A DNA stretch of 16,207 nt from assembly GCA_903821255.1 (NCBI GenBank), contig CAIJKT010000878.1:1-16207 (forward strand), given 5' to 3'. How positions within the stretch are numbered: the first letter of the stretch is position 1; every line of letters starts with the position of its first letter. A program made the translations under genes and the position numbers. Of this stretch, positions 1-7,572 are shown piece after piece. The DNA comes from an uncultured Lentisphaeria bacterium (GTDB lineage: Bacteria > Verrucomicrobiota > Lentisphaeria > Victivallales > Victivallaceae). Below the pieces are notes generated by a model. It did no database searches, was not told the DNA's origin, and was given only the letters and a program-made list of their open reading frames with translations.

Positions 1-480
1 AGCAAAGGTCTGCTGCATGTCAAAAAACTGCACTCCCGACGCTGGGATTATTTCCTGACGCCGAAAGGGCTTGCAGAAAAAGCCAGGATCACCCGAGAAT
101 TTCTCTCGTTCTCAAAATATTTCTATCATGAAGCTAGAAAAGCCAGTTCCATGCTCTGCCGCAAATTGCATGAGCATGGAGTCCGCCGGGTGGCGCTCAT
201 CGGGTCCGGTGATTTGGCGGAGATTGTATATCTCGGCGTAAAGGAATGGGGGCTGGAGTTGATCGAGGTTTTTGATAACCGGTCAGGGGAATTTTTCGGG
301 ATTCAGGCTAAACCATTCTCAGAAACGGATAAATCCGCCGCTGAAGCGCTGATAATCTGCGTTTACGACGAGAATTTTCCGATGGTAGGACCCAAACTGC
401 CTAGTGAAATCCGGCAATCGACAAAGACTTATTGGCTTTTCGACGAAACATACTATGAACACCCGACACAACAAACATGA
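1..480 (+). CDS. EPS-associated MarR-type winged-helix regulator fused to a Rossmann-like domain (5' partial)
   Basis: The reading frame is open from base 1 to the TGA at 478-480, so the window holds the last 159 residues and the true start lies upstream. Window residues 1 to about 48 look like the C-terminal wing and linker helix of the MarR-like regulators found in exopolysaccharide loci (YFLTPKGLAEKARITREFL). From about residue 60 a second domain begins with a beta strand and glycine-rich turn (VALIGSGDLAE, residues 64-74) followed by a strand ending in VFDN. This resembles the nucleotide/CoA-binding Rossmann folds seen in PglD-like N-termini and Rex-type sensors. The natural inference is a DNA-binding regulator of the operon whose activity is set by a small ligand such as a sugar nucleotide or dinucleotide. 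The 4-base overlap with the carbamoyltransferase supports an operon-head position. An internal ATG at 151 would drop the DNA-binding domain and is not preferred. The ligand is unknown. Confidence 0.75.
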   Translation, partial: SKGLLHVKKLHSRRWDYFLTPKGLAEKARITREFLSFSKYFYHEARKASSMLCRKLHEHGVRRVALIGSGDLAEIVYLGVKEWGLELIEVFDNRSGEFFGIQAKPFSETDKSAAEALIICVYDENFPMVGPKLPSEIRQSTKTYWLFDETYYEHPTQQT

Positions 481-2318
481 ACATTCTTGGGATATCCGCA
501 TACTATCATGATTCAGCAGCAGCACTGATCCGCGATGGAACAATCATTGCCGCAGCTCAGGAAGAACGTTTTTCCCGAATAAAGCACGATTCCTGTTTTC
601 CTGAGCAGGCTATGAAATTCTGCCTGGATTTCAGCGGGATTTCCACTTCTGAATTGGATTATGTCGTATTCTATGAAAAACCGTTACAAAAATTCGACCG
701 GTTGCTTGATACATACATATCGTTCGCCCCGGCCGGTTTTAGTTCATTCGCAAAAGCAATTCCACTGTGGCTGAAACAGAAAATGTTTATCAGGCGGGAG
801 ATTCTCAAGCAAGTGGGCAAGGATTTTCATGGGAAACTGGTTTTCCCGTCGCATCACGAGTCGCATGCGGCAAGCGCGTTTTTCCCATCACCCTTTGAAC
901 AAGCTGCGATTTTGACCCTCGACGGCGTGGGCGAATGGACATCTGCCAGTATCGGTCGCGGCGACGGTAATCGGATCGAATTGTTGAAGGAAATAACTTT
1001 TCCGCATTCCGTCGGACTGCTTTATTCAGCATTCACTTACTACGCCGGATTCAAAGTAAACTCCGGGGAATATAAATTAATGGGACTGGCGCCGTACGGC
1101 AAGCCGGTTTACACAGACCGGATTATGCAACTGGTCAAAATCCATGATGACGGCTCGATCCGTTTGGATATGAGTTATTTTAACTATTGTCAGGGCCTGA
1201 CCATGACTTCGAAAAAATTCCACCGGCTTTTCGGCGGTCCGCCGAGAAAACCGGAGGCAAAATTATCGCAACGTGAAATGGATATTGCGGCATCAATCCA
1301 ACAGGTCACAGAAGAAATAATCATGAAAATGGCCCGCTTCGCACGCGAAATTACCGGACTGCCGAATCTTTGCCTGGCCGGTGGTGTGGCGTTGAACTGT
1401 GTGGCCAACGGACGCCTTGTCCGGGAAAAAATATTTGACAATATATGGGTACAGCCGGCGGCAGGGGACGCTGGCGGGGCGCTCGGGGCTGCACAATTTG
1501 TCTATTACCAGTTACTGGAACGGAAACGGCAAGTCATGGCTGAAGATTCGCAGCAGGGATCGCTGCTTGGCCCGGAATACACGAATGCTCAGATCAAAGC
1601 CATATTGGAAGCGCGCGGCGCGGTCTATGAATATATTGCAGACGAAGCAGAATTGCTCGAAAAAACTGCGGAAATGATTGCCGCGGAAAAAGTGATCGGA
1701 TGGTTTAACGGAAGAATGGAATTCGGACCGCGGGCGCTGGGAGCGCGCAGCATTATCGGCGATGCCAGAAGCACCAAAATGCAGACTGCAATGAACTTAA
1801 AAATCAAATATCGCGAGTCTTTCCGTCCCTTTGCCCCGTGCGTACTGCGGGAGGATGTCCAAAATTATTTCCAATATACTGGAGATTCGCCTTACATGCT
1901 GATGGTGGCTCCGCTGCTGGAATCAAGAAGAATCAGTCTGACGCCGGAACAGCGCAAGACAATGACCGGCGATCCAGACTTGATGCAGCGACTTAATGTT
2001 CCGCGCTCGGAAGTGCCTGCGATCACCCATATTGACTATTCCGCGCGGGTTCAAACCGTTGATGAAAGCAGACACGGCAGATTTTACCGGCTGCTCAAAG
2101 AATTCAAGCGGCAGACCGGTTGCCCGATAATCATCAATACCAGTTTTAACATACGCGGAGAACCGATTGTAAACACTCCGGACGAAGCATATAATTGCTT
2201 CATCAATACCGACATGGATGTCCTGATTCTTGGCAATTATATGGTGCGCAAGGAAGCGCAATCCGGCATCGATGAAACGGAACGCTGCAAATATCGCAAT
2301 ACGTTCAAACTTGATTAA
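477..2318 (+). CDS. O-carbamoyltransferase (NodU/CmcH/SxtI family)
   Basis: This 613-residue protein has the full length and motifs of the family that transfers a carbamoyl group from carbamoyl phosphate, through carbamoyl-AMP, to a hydroxyl group. The N-terminal ASKHA-like half has the opening motif GISAYYHDSAA (residues 5-15), the HHESHAAS metal/active-site block at 126-133, LTLDGVGEW at 146-154, SGEYKLMGLAPYG at 196-208 and LAGGVALNCVANG at 300-312. The C-terminal half has NGRMEFGPRALGARSI (411-426), KYRESFRPFAP (444-454) and INTSFNIRGEP (553-563), the carbamoyl-phosphate/ATP half of the enzyme. It starts in the ATGA overlap with the regulator, with no strong ribosome binding site, so translational coupling is likely. 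Family members act on antibiotics, Nod factors and sugars. Here a glycan hydroxyl is the inferred acceptor because of the polysaccharide context. The following three genes are the usual companions of this enzyme type. Confidence 0.95.
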   Translation: MNILGISAYYHDSAAALIRDGTIIAAAQEERFSRIKHDSCFPEQAMKFCLDFSGISTSELDYVVFYEKPLQKFDRLLDTYISFAPAGFSSFAKAIPLWLKQKMFIRREILKQVGKDFHGKLVFPSHHESHAASAFFPSPFEQAAILTLDGVGEWTSASIGRGDGNRIELLKEITFPHSVGLLYSAFTYYAGFKVNSGEYKLMGLAPYGKPVYTDRIMQLVKIHDDGSIRLDMSYFNYCQGLTMTSKKFHRLFGGPPRKPEAKLSQREMDIAASIQQVTEEIIMKMARFAREITGLPNLCLAGGVALNCVANGRLVREKIFDNIWVQPAAGDAGGALGAAQFVYYQLLERKRQVMAEDSQQGSLLGPEYTNAQIKAILEARGAVYEYIADEAELLEKTAEMIAAEKVIGWFNGRMEFGPRALGARSIIGDARSTKMQTAMNLKIKYRESFRPFAPCVLREDVQNYFQYTGDSPYMLMVAPLLESRRISLTPEQRKTMTGDPDLMQRLNVPRSEVPAITHIDYSARVQTVDESRHGRFYRLLKEFKRQTGCPIIINTSFNIRGEPIVNTPDEAYNCFINTDMDVLILGNYMVRKEAQSGIDETERCKYRNTFKLD

Positions 2319-2326
2319 AGGCCAAA

Positions 2327-2755
2327 ATGATTAATCCTTTTGCAGAAATTAACTGGAATCCGCAACAGACACACTTGAGAAGCTTCGGGAATACTGTTAT
2401 AGTCGGAGCGTTTATCGTCGCGGGAATATTCTACATGCTCGGAAGCCTGTCATTGGCGGCGGCGACCGGAGTTGCTGCGGCCGGAGTTCTTTGCCTGTTT
2501 CTGTCATATGCCGTCCCCGCAGCCGCCAAACCGATATATTATCTGTGGTTTGCGCTTGGTGCAACCATCGGCATCATCGTGTCCAATTTGGTGCTTGCGC
2601 TGTTTTATTACTTGATACTAACACCAGTTGCGCTGGCAATTAGAATGTTTTCCCGCCGTGATCCGCTAGGCTTAAACCCCAATGCAAACGGCGACAGCAA
2701 TTGGCGCGATTGTCAAAAAATTAATAATCCAAAACGTTATTTTAAGCAATATTGA
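2327..2755 (+). CDS. SxtJ-like membrane protein
   Basis: This is a 142-residue inner-membrane protein. Hydrophobic segments lie at about residues 22-40, 42-62 and 68-100 (the last could be two spans), separated by very short loops. A basic, soluble tail carries RRDPL (110-114), a W-R pair and a terminal NPKRYFKQY-like end. The DPL motif followed by a C-terminal RYFxQ is what I recall of the SxtJ family, first named in saxitoxin clusters and common beside NodU/CmcH carbamoyltransferases. No catalytic residues are evident and the function of the family is unknown. A role as a membrane partner or anchor of the carbamoyltransferase is an inference from constant co-occurrence. It starts 8 bases after the carbamoyltransferase stop, with a short AGG just upstream. 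Confidence 0.8.
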   Translation: MINPFAEINWNPQQTHLRSFGNTVIVGAFIVAGIFYMLGSLSLAAATGVAAAGVLCLFLSYAVPAAAKPIYYLWFALGATIGIIVSNLVLALFYYLILTPVALAIRMFSRRDPLGLNPNANGDSNWRDCQKINNPKRYFKQY

Positions 2756-2770
2756 CCGGAGAAAGCGATT

Positions 2771-2968
2771 ATGTCAAACCAGCCGGATGATAAGAATGAA
2801 TTCGAAAAGAGCGATTATTCCGGAAATCTCCTGACAGAGTTCTGGGAGTTCATTCGCGAAAATAAAAAATTCTGGCTGATTCCGCTGATTATTATCCTGC
2901 TTTTGCTGGGATTGCTGATCGTACTCGGCAGTACCGGCGCGGCACCGTTTGTTTACACCTTATTTTGA
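2771..2968 (+). CDS. DUF5989 / SxtK-like single-pass membrane peptide
   Basis: This 65-residue protein has a charged, disordered N-terminus, then an amphipathic stretch (EFWEFIRENKKFWLIP, about residues 23-38) and one transmembrane helix of leucine and isoleucine at about 36-53. It ends in APFVYTLF. The pattern of FxxE-KKFW before a membrane helix and a terminal APF(V/I)YTLF matches the small DUF5989 proteins that sit between SxtJ-like and SGNH proteins near carbamoyltransferases. The length fits the family. A clear ribosome binding site (GGAGA, 2758-2762) precedes the ATG. No enzymatic function is suggested; an assembly or anchoring role is inference only. Confidence 0.8.
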   Translation: MSNQPDDKNEFEKSDYSGNLLTEFWEFIRENKKFWLIPLIIILLLLGLLIVLGSTGAAPFVYTLF

Positions 2969-2975
2969 GTGATAG

Positions 2976-4028
2976 ATGATATCAAAAAAGAAAAAGTTTC
3001 TGTTTTGTCTGATACTGATAATAATCCCGGCCCTGGCCCTGCTGCTGCTGGAAGCAGGACTGCGTCTGTTCTGGCCGCAACCGCCTCGCGGGTTTAGTGA
3101 CAACCTGTTTACGGAACGCGATGGCATCAGTGCTATTCGTGACGGTGCCAGAGGCCGTCAGTACAGCCGCGAATTTGATGTTACGATCACCGGCAATGCA
3201 TTAGGCTATCGAGACTGCCCGGGATTCGATCCGGCGAAAAGGCCTGACTTGATTATCCTCGGCGACTCATTCTGTTTCGGATGGGGAGTGGAAGCGGCAG
3301 ATACAGCGGGTGCCAGACTCGCACAAAAACAAGCCTGGAATGTCTATCTGGCAGGAATGCCGGGGGATGCTATTTTTACAGAAAAAAAGCGGCTGGAATT
3401 ACTTAAATCGGAAAAATGTCCGGCGATTATCCTGCTTTTCTTCGACAATGACCTCTCGGATTGTATCAGCCTGAGCAATAATCCCAAGCCGGAAGCCATG
3501 GGGGCCGTTACACCAAATCCTCCAGGCGGAACCGGGTTGCGCTGGAAATTACTCGAAAGCCATGCGGCTCGCCTGACCGCCCGCATCATTGATCTGTGCG
3601 GATTGTCCAATCTTATCGCAAATGTCGCAGGCTCGGACAAACTGCAAGCCCAAGCTATAAAAACAGTCATGGCCGTCCACCGGAAAGAGTTTTTCGACTC
3701 TCCCGCCTGGAATATATTGCAAAAAGAATATATTGATTTTATAAAAACAGCAAAAACCAGAACTGACCGATTGATCGTGATCAGGATAACGCCACCGTTT
3801 TTCACGACCCTGATGAAAGACCGTAATAAGAACTATGATTTTAAACTATGCAATGAGACCTTGAAAAATCTGTTTGCTGCCAGCCATGTGCCGTATTATG
3901 TTTTTGAGCCGGAAGATACCGCCAAATGCTATTTTAAATACGACATGCATCTTACTCCGGCAGGTCATCAGGAACTAGCGGATTTTATTTCAGATAAACT
4001 CGTGAATTCCCAAGAGGAGAAAAAATGA
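2976..4028 (+). CDS. Membrane-anchored SGNH/GDSL-family hydrolase or O-acyltransferase-like protein (SxtL-position)
   Basis: This 350-residue protein has a lysine-rich N-terminus and one uncleaved hydrophobic helix (about residues 9-26), which should anchor a periplasmic or external domain. The SGNH signature is present: LGDSFCFGWG (95-104, with nucleophile S98), a block II glycine in the GMPGD stretch (127-131), FFDNDLSD in the block III position (155-162), and the Asp-His pair in YDMHLTPAGH (D323 and H325). All catalytic positions of a GDSL esterase are therefore present. Many such proteins in glycan loci add or remove O-acyl groups. In the saxitoxin cluster, a GDSL protein (SxtL) sits in the same relative position after SxtI-J-K, where decarbamoylation has been proposed. 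It starts 7 bases after the DUF5989 gene and ends in a 4-base overlap with the deaminase. The substrate is unknown. Confidence 0.8.
   Translation: MISKKKKFLFCLILIIIPALALLLLEAGLRLFWPQPPRGFSDNLFTERDGISAIRDGARGRQYSREFDVTITGNALGYRDCPGFDPAKRPDLIILGDSFCFGWGVEAADTAGARLAQKQAWNVYLAGMPGDAIFTEKKRLELLKSEKCPAIILLFFDNDLSDCISLSNNPKPEAMGAVTPNPPGGTGLRWKLLESHAARLTARIIDLCGLSNLIANVAGSDKLQAQAIKTVMAVHRKEFFDSPAWNILQKEYIDFIKTAKTRTDRLIVIRITPPFFTTLMKDRNKNYDFKLCNETLKNLFAASHVPYYVFEPEDTAKCYFKYDMHLTPAGHQELADFISDKLVNSQEEKK
4015..4019 (+). promoter_or_regulatory. Ribosome binding site of the deaminase gene
   Basis: AGGAG lies inside the last codons of the SGNH gene, five bases before the ATG at 4025. It fixes the deaminase start within the ATGA overlap and indicates direct initiation in addition to coupling. 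Confidence 0.7.
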
Positions 4029-4465
4029 TAGACGAATTCATGCAGGCTGCAATTGCTGAAGCGAAACTTGGACTCGAAGAAGGCGGCATCCCGATCGGAG
4101 CCGTGCTGGTACATAACGGCAATATTATCGGACGAGGCCATAACCGCCGCGTTCAACTGGGCAGTCCGATACTGCACGGGGAAATGGATGCTCTGACTAA
4201 TGCCGGGCGTCAGCCGGCAGGAATTTACCATGACAGCGTGCTTTACACCACACTGTCGCCATGCATGATGTGCACCGGGGCGATCTTGTTTTTCGGCATC
4301 CCTGAAGTGGTCATCGGCGAAAACATCAATTTCATGGGCGAAGAGGAACTGCTGCGTTCACGCGGAGTAAAAATAGAAATTGCGGACAGCGGAGAGTGCA
4401 AAACTCTGATGCGCGACTTCATCGCCGCCAGGCCGGAGTTATGGAACGAAGATATTAGCATATAA
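4025..4465 (+). CDS. Cytosine deaminase-like zinc enzyme (yeast FCY1 type)
   Basis: This 146-residue protein belongs to the cytidine/deoxycytidylate deaminase fold. The zinc site is intact: HGE with H51 and catalytic E53, and SPCMMC with C80 and C83. The match goes beyond the fold. As I recall yeast cytosine deaminase, the protein shares GHN (N40, yeast N51), LYTTLSPCxMCTGAI (73-87), GENxNF (F103, yeast F114) and the C-terminal RPxxWxED block (W140 and D143, yeast W152 and D155). The last residues contact the free pyrimidine base. This favours deamination of cytosine or a cytosine-like heterocycle over a nucleoside, a nucleotide or tRNA adenosine. It is the first gene of the unusual cassette and overlaps the SGNH gene by four bases. 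Its role in a polysaccharide operon is not obvious: base salvage or modification of a cyclic nitrogenous substituent are both possible. Confidence 0.85.
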   Translation: MIDEFMQAAIAEAKLGLEEGGIPIGAVLVHNGNIIGRGHNRRVQLGSPILHGEMDALTNAGRQPAGIYHDSVLYTTLSPCMMCTGAILFFGIPEVVIGENINFMGEEELLRSRGVKIEIADSGECKTLMRDFIAARPELWNEDISI

Positions 4466-4503
4466 TATTATTCAACATCTGAGCTACAAACAGAGGGAAT
4501 AAA

Positions 4504-5517
4504 ATGAAGAAAAGAGTTCTAATTACCGGGATTACCGGAATGGTTGGAAGCCATCTGGCGGATTTTCTGCTTGCAAAGACCGATTGGGAAATCTACGGAA
4601 TGTGCCGCTGGCGCAGCCCGATGGATAATGTTGAACATCTGCTGGACCGGGTTAACCGGAAAGACCGGATACAATTTATCAACGGCGATCTGTGCGACTA
4701 TATTTCACTGCAGGCAGCCGTCGCGGAAGCCAGACCTGATTATGTATTCCATTTGGCAGCACAGAGCTATCCGAAAACCAGTTTCAGCGCACCGGTCCAT
4801 ACTTTCGATACCAACATCCTCGGAACAGAGCGGCTGCTGGAAGCACTGAGGCATTGCCAGGGAATAGATCCTCTGATTCATGTCTGCTCCTCGTCCGAAG
4901 TATTCGGTCGTGTTCCCCGGGAAAAGCTGCCTATCAATGAACAGTGCTCCTTCCACCCTGCTTCGCCATATTCGATTTCAAAAATCGGCACCGACCTGGT
5001 CGGACAGTTTCATGCGGAGGCTTACGGGCAGAAAGTCATGGTGACCAGAATGTTCACCCACACCGGCCCGCGCCGCGGTGATGTTTTTGTGGAATCCACG
5101 TTCGCCAAACAAATCGCGATGATTGAAGCTGAACTCATTCCGCCTGCGGTTAAAGTCGGCAATCTGAATTCGCTGCGGACCTGGGCCGACGTCAGAGACG
5201 CGGTAAAAGCTTATTATATGCTGCTGACAGTCAATCCGCAACCCGGCGCAGTATACAACATCGGGGGCAGCTATTCCTGCACGGTTGCGGACATGCTCAA
5301 CTATCTAATTTCCTGCTCATCCAGAAAGGACATCAAAGTTGAAATTGATCCAGAGCGGCTGAGACCGCTTGACGCTGATTTACAGTTGCCCGACTGCTCC
5401 AAGTTTATGCAGCATACCGGCTGGAAACCGGAAATCCCGTTTGAGCAGACCATGCAGGATCTGCTGAACTACTGGCGCGCCAAAATCAAACTCGGGAAAA
5501 GGTATCTGACACGATGA
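4504..5517 (+). CDS. NAD(P)-dependent SDR, GDP-mannose 4,6-dehydratase family (candidate GDP-heptose 4,6-dehydratase)
   Basis: This 337-residue extended short-chain dehydrogenase has the NAD(P)-binding motif GITGMVG (9-15), GDL (61-63), HLAAQS (83-88), the catalytic serine/glutamate block SSSEVFG (129-135) and YSISK with Y156 and K160. The Glu after the Ser triplet favours a 4,6-dehydratase over a simple reductase. HTGPRRGDVF (186-195) and the later DPERLRPLDADLQ are typical of GDP-mannose 4,6-dehydratase relatives, including the GDP-heptose 4,6-dehydratases (DmhA/WcbK/DdahA type). The expected reaction is oxidation at C4 and loss of water across C5-C6, giving a 4-keto-6-deoxy sugar nucleotide. 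The heptose kinase and nucleotidyltransferase downstream make GDP-D-glycero-D-manno-heptose the likeliest substrate; GDP-mannose is the main alternative. A ribosome binding site (AGAGGGA, 4492-4498) precedes the start, and the gene overlaps the NUDIX gene by four bases. Confidence 0.85.
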   Translation: MKKRVLITGITGMVGSHLADFLLAKTDWEIYGMCRWRSPMDNVEHLLDRVNRKDRIQFINGDLCDYISLQAAVAEARPDYVFHLAAQSYPKTSFSAPVHTFDTNILGTERLLEALRHCQGIDPLIHVCSSSEVFGRVPREKLPINEQCSFHPASPYSISKIGTDLVGQFHAEAYGQKVMVTRMFTHTGPRRGDVFVESTFAKQIAMIEAELIPPAVKVGNLNSLRTWADVRDAVKAYYMLLTVNPQPGAVYNIGGSYSCTVADMLNYLISCSSRKDIKVEIDPERLRPLDADLQLPDCSKFMQHTGWKPEIPFEQTMQDLLNYWRAKIKLGKRYLTR

Positions 5518-6104
5518 ACAGACGAGCAGTTCCTCACAGCCCGGCGGAGGCTCCTGAAATATTATGCCCCGACCTGATGCCGGTAAAAGAAGAATACCGG
5601 AATCAATGGTTTAAAGTAATGGATCGAGGCAGTTATTTCACGCTGGAATATGACCGTCCGCAAGTTGTGGTTTTGCCGGTAGTGGAGCAGCGCGGCATTC
5701 TTATGGTCAGAGTAAAGAGACCGATTATAAATGACTGTCCTCTGGAATTGCCGGCCGGCGATTCCATGCAACACGAAACGCCGGCGGAAGCAGCCCGCCG
5801 GGAATTATCGGAAGAGGCGGGAATATATATTGATGCGCTGGACAGATTCAAGCCGGTGATCCCGATTGCTGAAATGCCCGGCAGGATGCCGGTACTGTTG
5901 AGTGTTTTCCAGATAGAATTAAGTCTGGATGAATTCAACCGCAGAAAAGCATTCGACGAGAATGAAATAATTTCGCTGGAATTGCTGCCGTCCAAAACGG
6001 TAATGGAAAAGATTATCTCAGGAGAAATATATTTAAGTTCGCCTGTCGCGATTTTATCAAGATTTATTTTTTCAAATATACAAGAGGTTACCGGTAATGA
6101 GTAG
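5514..6104 (+). CDS. NUDIX hydrolase (ADP-ribose/nucleotide-sugar pyrophosphatase-like)
   Basis: The 196-residue protein has a complete 23-residue Nudix box at 82-104: G82, E88, then REL-EE with the metal-binding glutamates E97, E100 and E101, closing in AGI. A beta strand (VVVLPVV, 51-57) and the run LELPAG directly before the box are typical of the ADP-ribose pyrophosphatase branch, which splits a nucleoside diphosphate linked to a sugar into NMP and sugar phosphate. The C-terminal half is less conserved, and the N-terminal 30 residues resemble none of the standard domains I know. It starts in an ATGA overlap with the SDR gene and overlaps the radical SAM gene by eight bases, so it is firmly part of the cassette. 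It may clear a dead-end sugar nucleotide or act on a nucleotide intermediate; the substrate cannot be read from sequence. Confidence 0.88.
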   Translation: MNRRAVPHSPAEAPEILCPDLMPVKEEYRNQWFKVMDRGSYFTLEYDRPQVVVLPVVEQRGILMVRVKRPIINDCPLELPAGDSMQHETPAEAARRELSEEAGIYIDALDRFKPVIPIAEMPGRMPVLLSVFQIELSLDEFNRRKAFDENEIISLELLPSKTVMEKIISGEIYLSSPVAILSRFIFSNIQEVTGNE

Positions 6105-7569
6105 ACAAGATATTTTATTAATCAATCCAGGCGGAACCAGAAAAAAAGTTTACCAGGATCTGGGCAGGGAATTCTCTGCGATTGATACGCCTTTCTGGGC
6201 CGCATTGACCGCCGGTTTTCTCCGGAAAAAAGGCTTTGCTGTCGGACTGCTGGATGCCAACGCGGAAAATCTGGATTTTGACGAAACCGTGCAGCGCATT
6301 GAAGCTGCTAATCCCCGTTATATTGCGGTCATCTGTTACAGCCAGCAGGCCAATGTCAGCACTCCGATCATGGTCGGCGTAGGAGAACTGTGCAGGAAGA
6401 TAAAAACAAAAATCCCGGCAAAAAACCTGATCCTGACCGGCTGGCATCCATCCGCGCTGCCTGAGCGTACTTTGACGGAGGAAGCCTGTGATTTTGTTGC
6501 CCAGGGCGAAGGTTTTTACACGCTGGAGAACATGCTTTCCGGCAAGCCTTTTGACGAAATTCCCGGATTGTGGTGGAAAGACGGCAGTGCAATCAAACAA
6601 AATCCCCGTCCCAAAAACATCCGCGATCTCAGCGATGAGCTGGACGATGTCGCCTGGGATCTGCTCCCGATGGACAAGTATCGCGCATTCAGTTGGATGT
6701 GTCTCCGCGATTTCAGCGAAAGAACTAAATTCGCCTCGATTTTTACCAGCCTCGGCTGCCCGTATAAATGCAGTTTCTGCGCCATTCACGCGACTTACGG
6801 CGAACACAAGATCCGTTACTGGAGTCCTGAATGGGTGCTCAGTCAGATTGATATTCTGGTAAGTAAATACGATGTGAAACACATCAATATCCACGACGAG
6901 CTTTTTGTGTTCAACCCCAAACACTATCTGCCGATTGCGGAAGGAATTATTGCGCGGGGATACTCTTTGAACATCAATGCTTTTGCCCGCGTGGACGTGC
7001 TGGACAAGATAAGTGTTGAAGATCTTCAGACGCTGAAAAAGGCAGGCTTCAACTGGTTTAAAATCGGCATCGAAACCGGCAATACGCGAGTCCGGGCAAA
7101 TGTCGGCAAAGACAGCTACGATGTCGAGGTGGTCAGGCGCGTCATTAAAAAATCTCACGACAACGGCATCGATTTCTGCGCCAATTTCATGTTCGGCCTG
7201 CCCGGCGATGACTATGATTCAATGCAGGATACATTGAACCTGGCAACTGAACTTATGGCGGCATTTCCCAGCTTTTTCTGCACAATGGCAATCCCGGGCT
7301 CGGACCTGTACGATACCGCGCTGAAACAAGGCCTGCCGCTGCCGGACAACTGGCTTGGATATGCGTCACAAGGGTATGATTTCCTGCCGTTGCCGACCGC
7401 AAAGCTTACCGCCAGACAGGTGCTGGAATTCAGGGATTACGCTTTTGAAACATATTTTAAAAATCCCAGATATTTGAATATGATAGAAAGTAAATTCGGG
7501 CTTGAAGCGAGAAAGCATATTGAGCAGATGACTGGAATCAAATTGAAAAGAAAATTATTAGGAGACTGA
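6097..7569 (+). CDS. B12-binding-type radical SAM enzyme
   Basis: The 490-residue protein has two parts. Residues 1 to about 150 form a cobalamin-binding-like Rossmann domain, opening ILLINPGG (6-13) and carrying TGWHPSALPE (114-123), the motif usual in BchE-like B12-radical SAM proteins; the classical DxHxxG loop is absent. The radical SAM TIM barrel starts near residue 213 with CPYKCSFC (C221, C225, C228), which binds the 4Fe-4S cluster and S-adenosylmethionine. It continues with INIHDELF and a GIETGN block (SAM-binding). The C-terminal segment after about 430 is poorly conserved. Members catalyse methylation of unactivated carbons or phosphinates, or ring rearrangements. The split transketolase starts three bases downstream, so the substrate may be a sugar in this pathway. 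The start is supported by an AGAGG at 6083-6087. The exact reaction is unknown. Confidence 0.88.
   Translation: MSRQDILLINPGGTRKKVYQDLGREFSAIDTPFWAALTAGFLRKKGFAVGLLDANAENLDFDETVQRIEAANPRYIAVICYSQQANVSTPIMVGVGELCRKIKTKIPAKNLILTGWHPSALPERTLTEEACDFVAQGEGFYTLENMLSGKPFDEIPGLWWKDGSAIKQNPRPKNIRDLSDELDDVAWDLLPMDKYRAFSWMCLRDFSERTKFASIFTSLGCPYKCSFCAIHATYGEHKIRYWSPEWVLSQIDILVSKYDVKHINIHDELFVFNPKHYLPIAEGIIARGYSLNINAFARVDVLDKISVEDLQTLKKAGFNWFKIGIETGNTRVRANVGKDSYDVEVVRRVIKKSHDNGIDFCANFMFGLPGDDYDSMQDTLNLATELMAAFPSFFCTMAIPGSDLYDTALKQGLPLPDNWLGYASQGYDFLPLPTAKLTARQVLEFRDYAFETYFKNPRYLNMIESKFGLEARKHIEQMTGIKLKRKLLGD
7560..7565 (+). promoter_or_regulatory. Ribosome binding site of the transketolase N subunit
   Basis: AGGAGA overlaps the last codons of the radical SAM gene and lies seven bases before the ATG at 7573. 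It is one of the best Shine-Dalgarno matches in the window. Confidence 0.7.
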
Positions 7570-7572
7570 TTT

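Noticed and set aside
477..4465. A saxitoxin biosynthesis cluster
   Set aside because: SxtI-J-K-L-like families and a deaminase are present, but there is no SxtA-like polyketide synthase, amidinotransferase or Rieske oxygenase, and the surroundings are sugar genes.
4439..4466. TATAAT at 4461-4466 at the end of the deaminase gene as a promoter for the SDR gene
   Set aside because: No acceptable -35 box 16-18 bases upstream (TTATGG at best), and the hexamer overlaps the stop codon; it may be chance.
6118..7158. Long minus-strand open frame (346 codons) opposite the radical SAM gene
   Set aside because: It is an antisense shadow of a gene with clear motifs, has no recognisable domain, and no supporting start signals.
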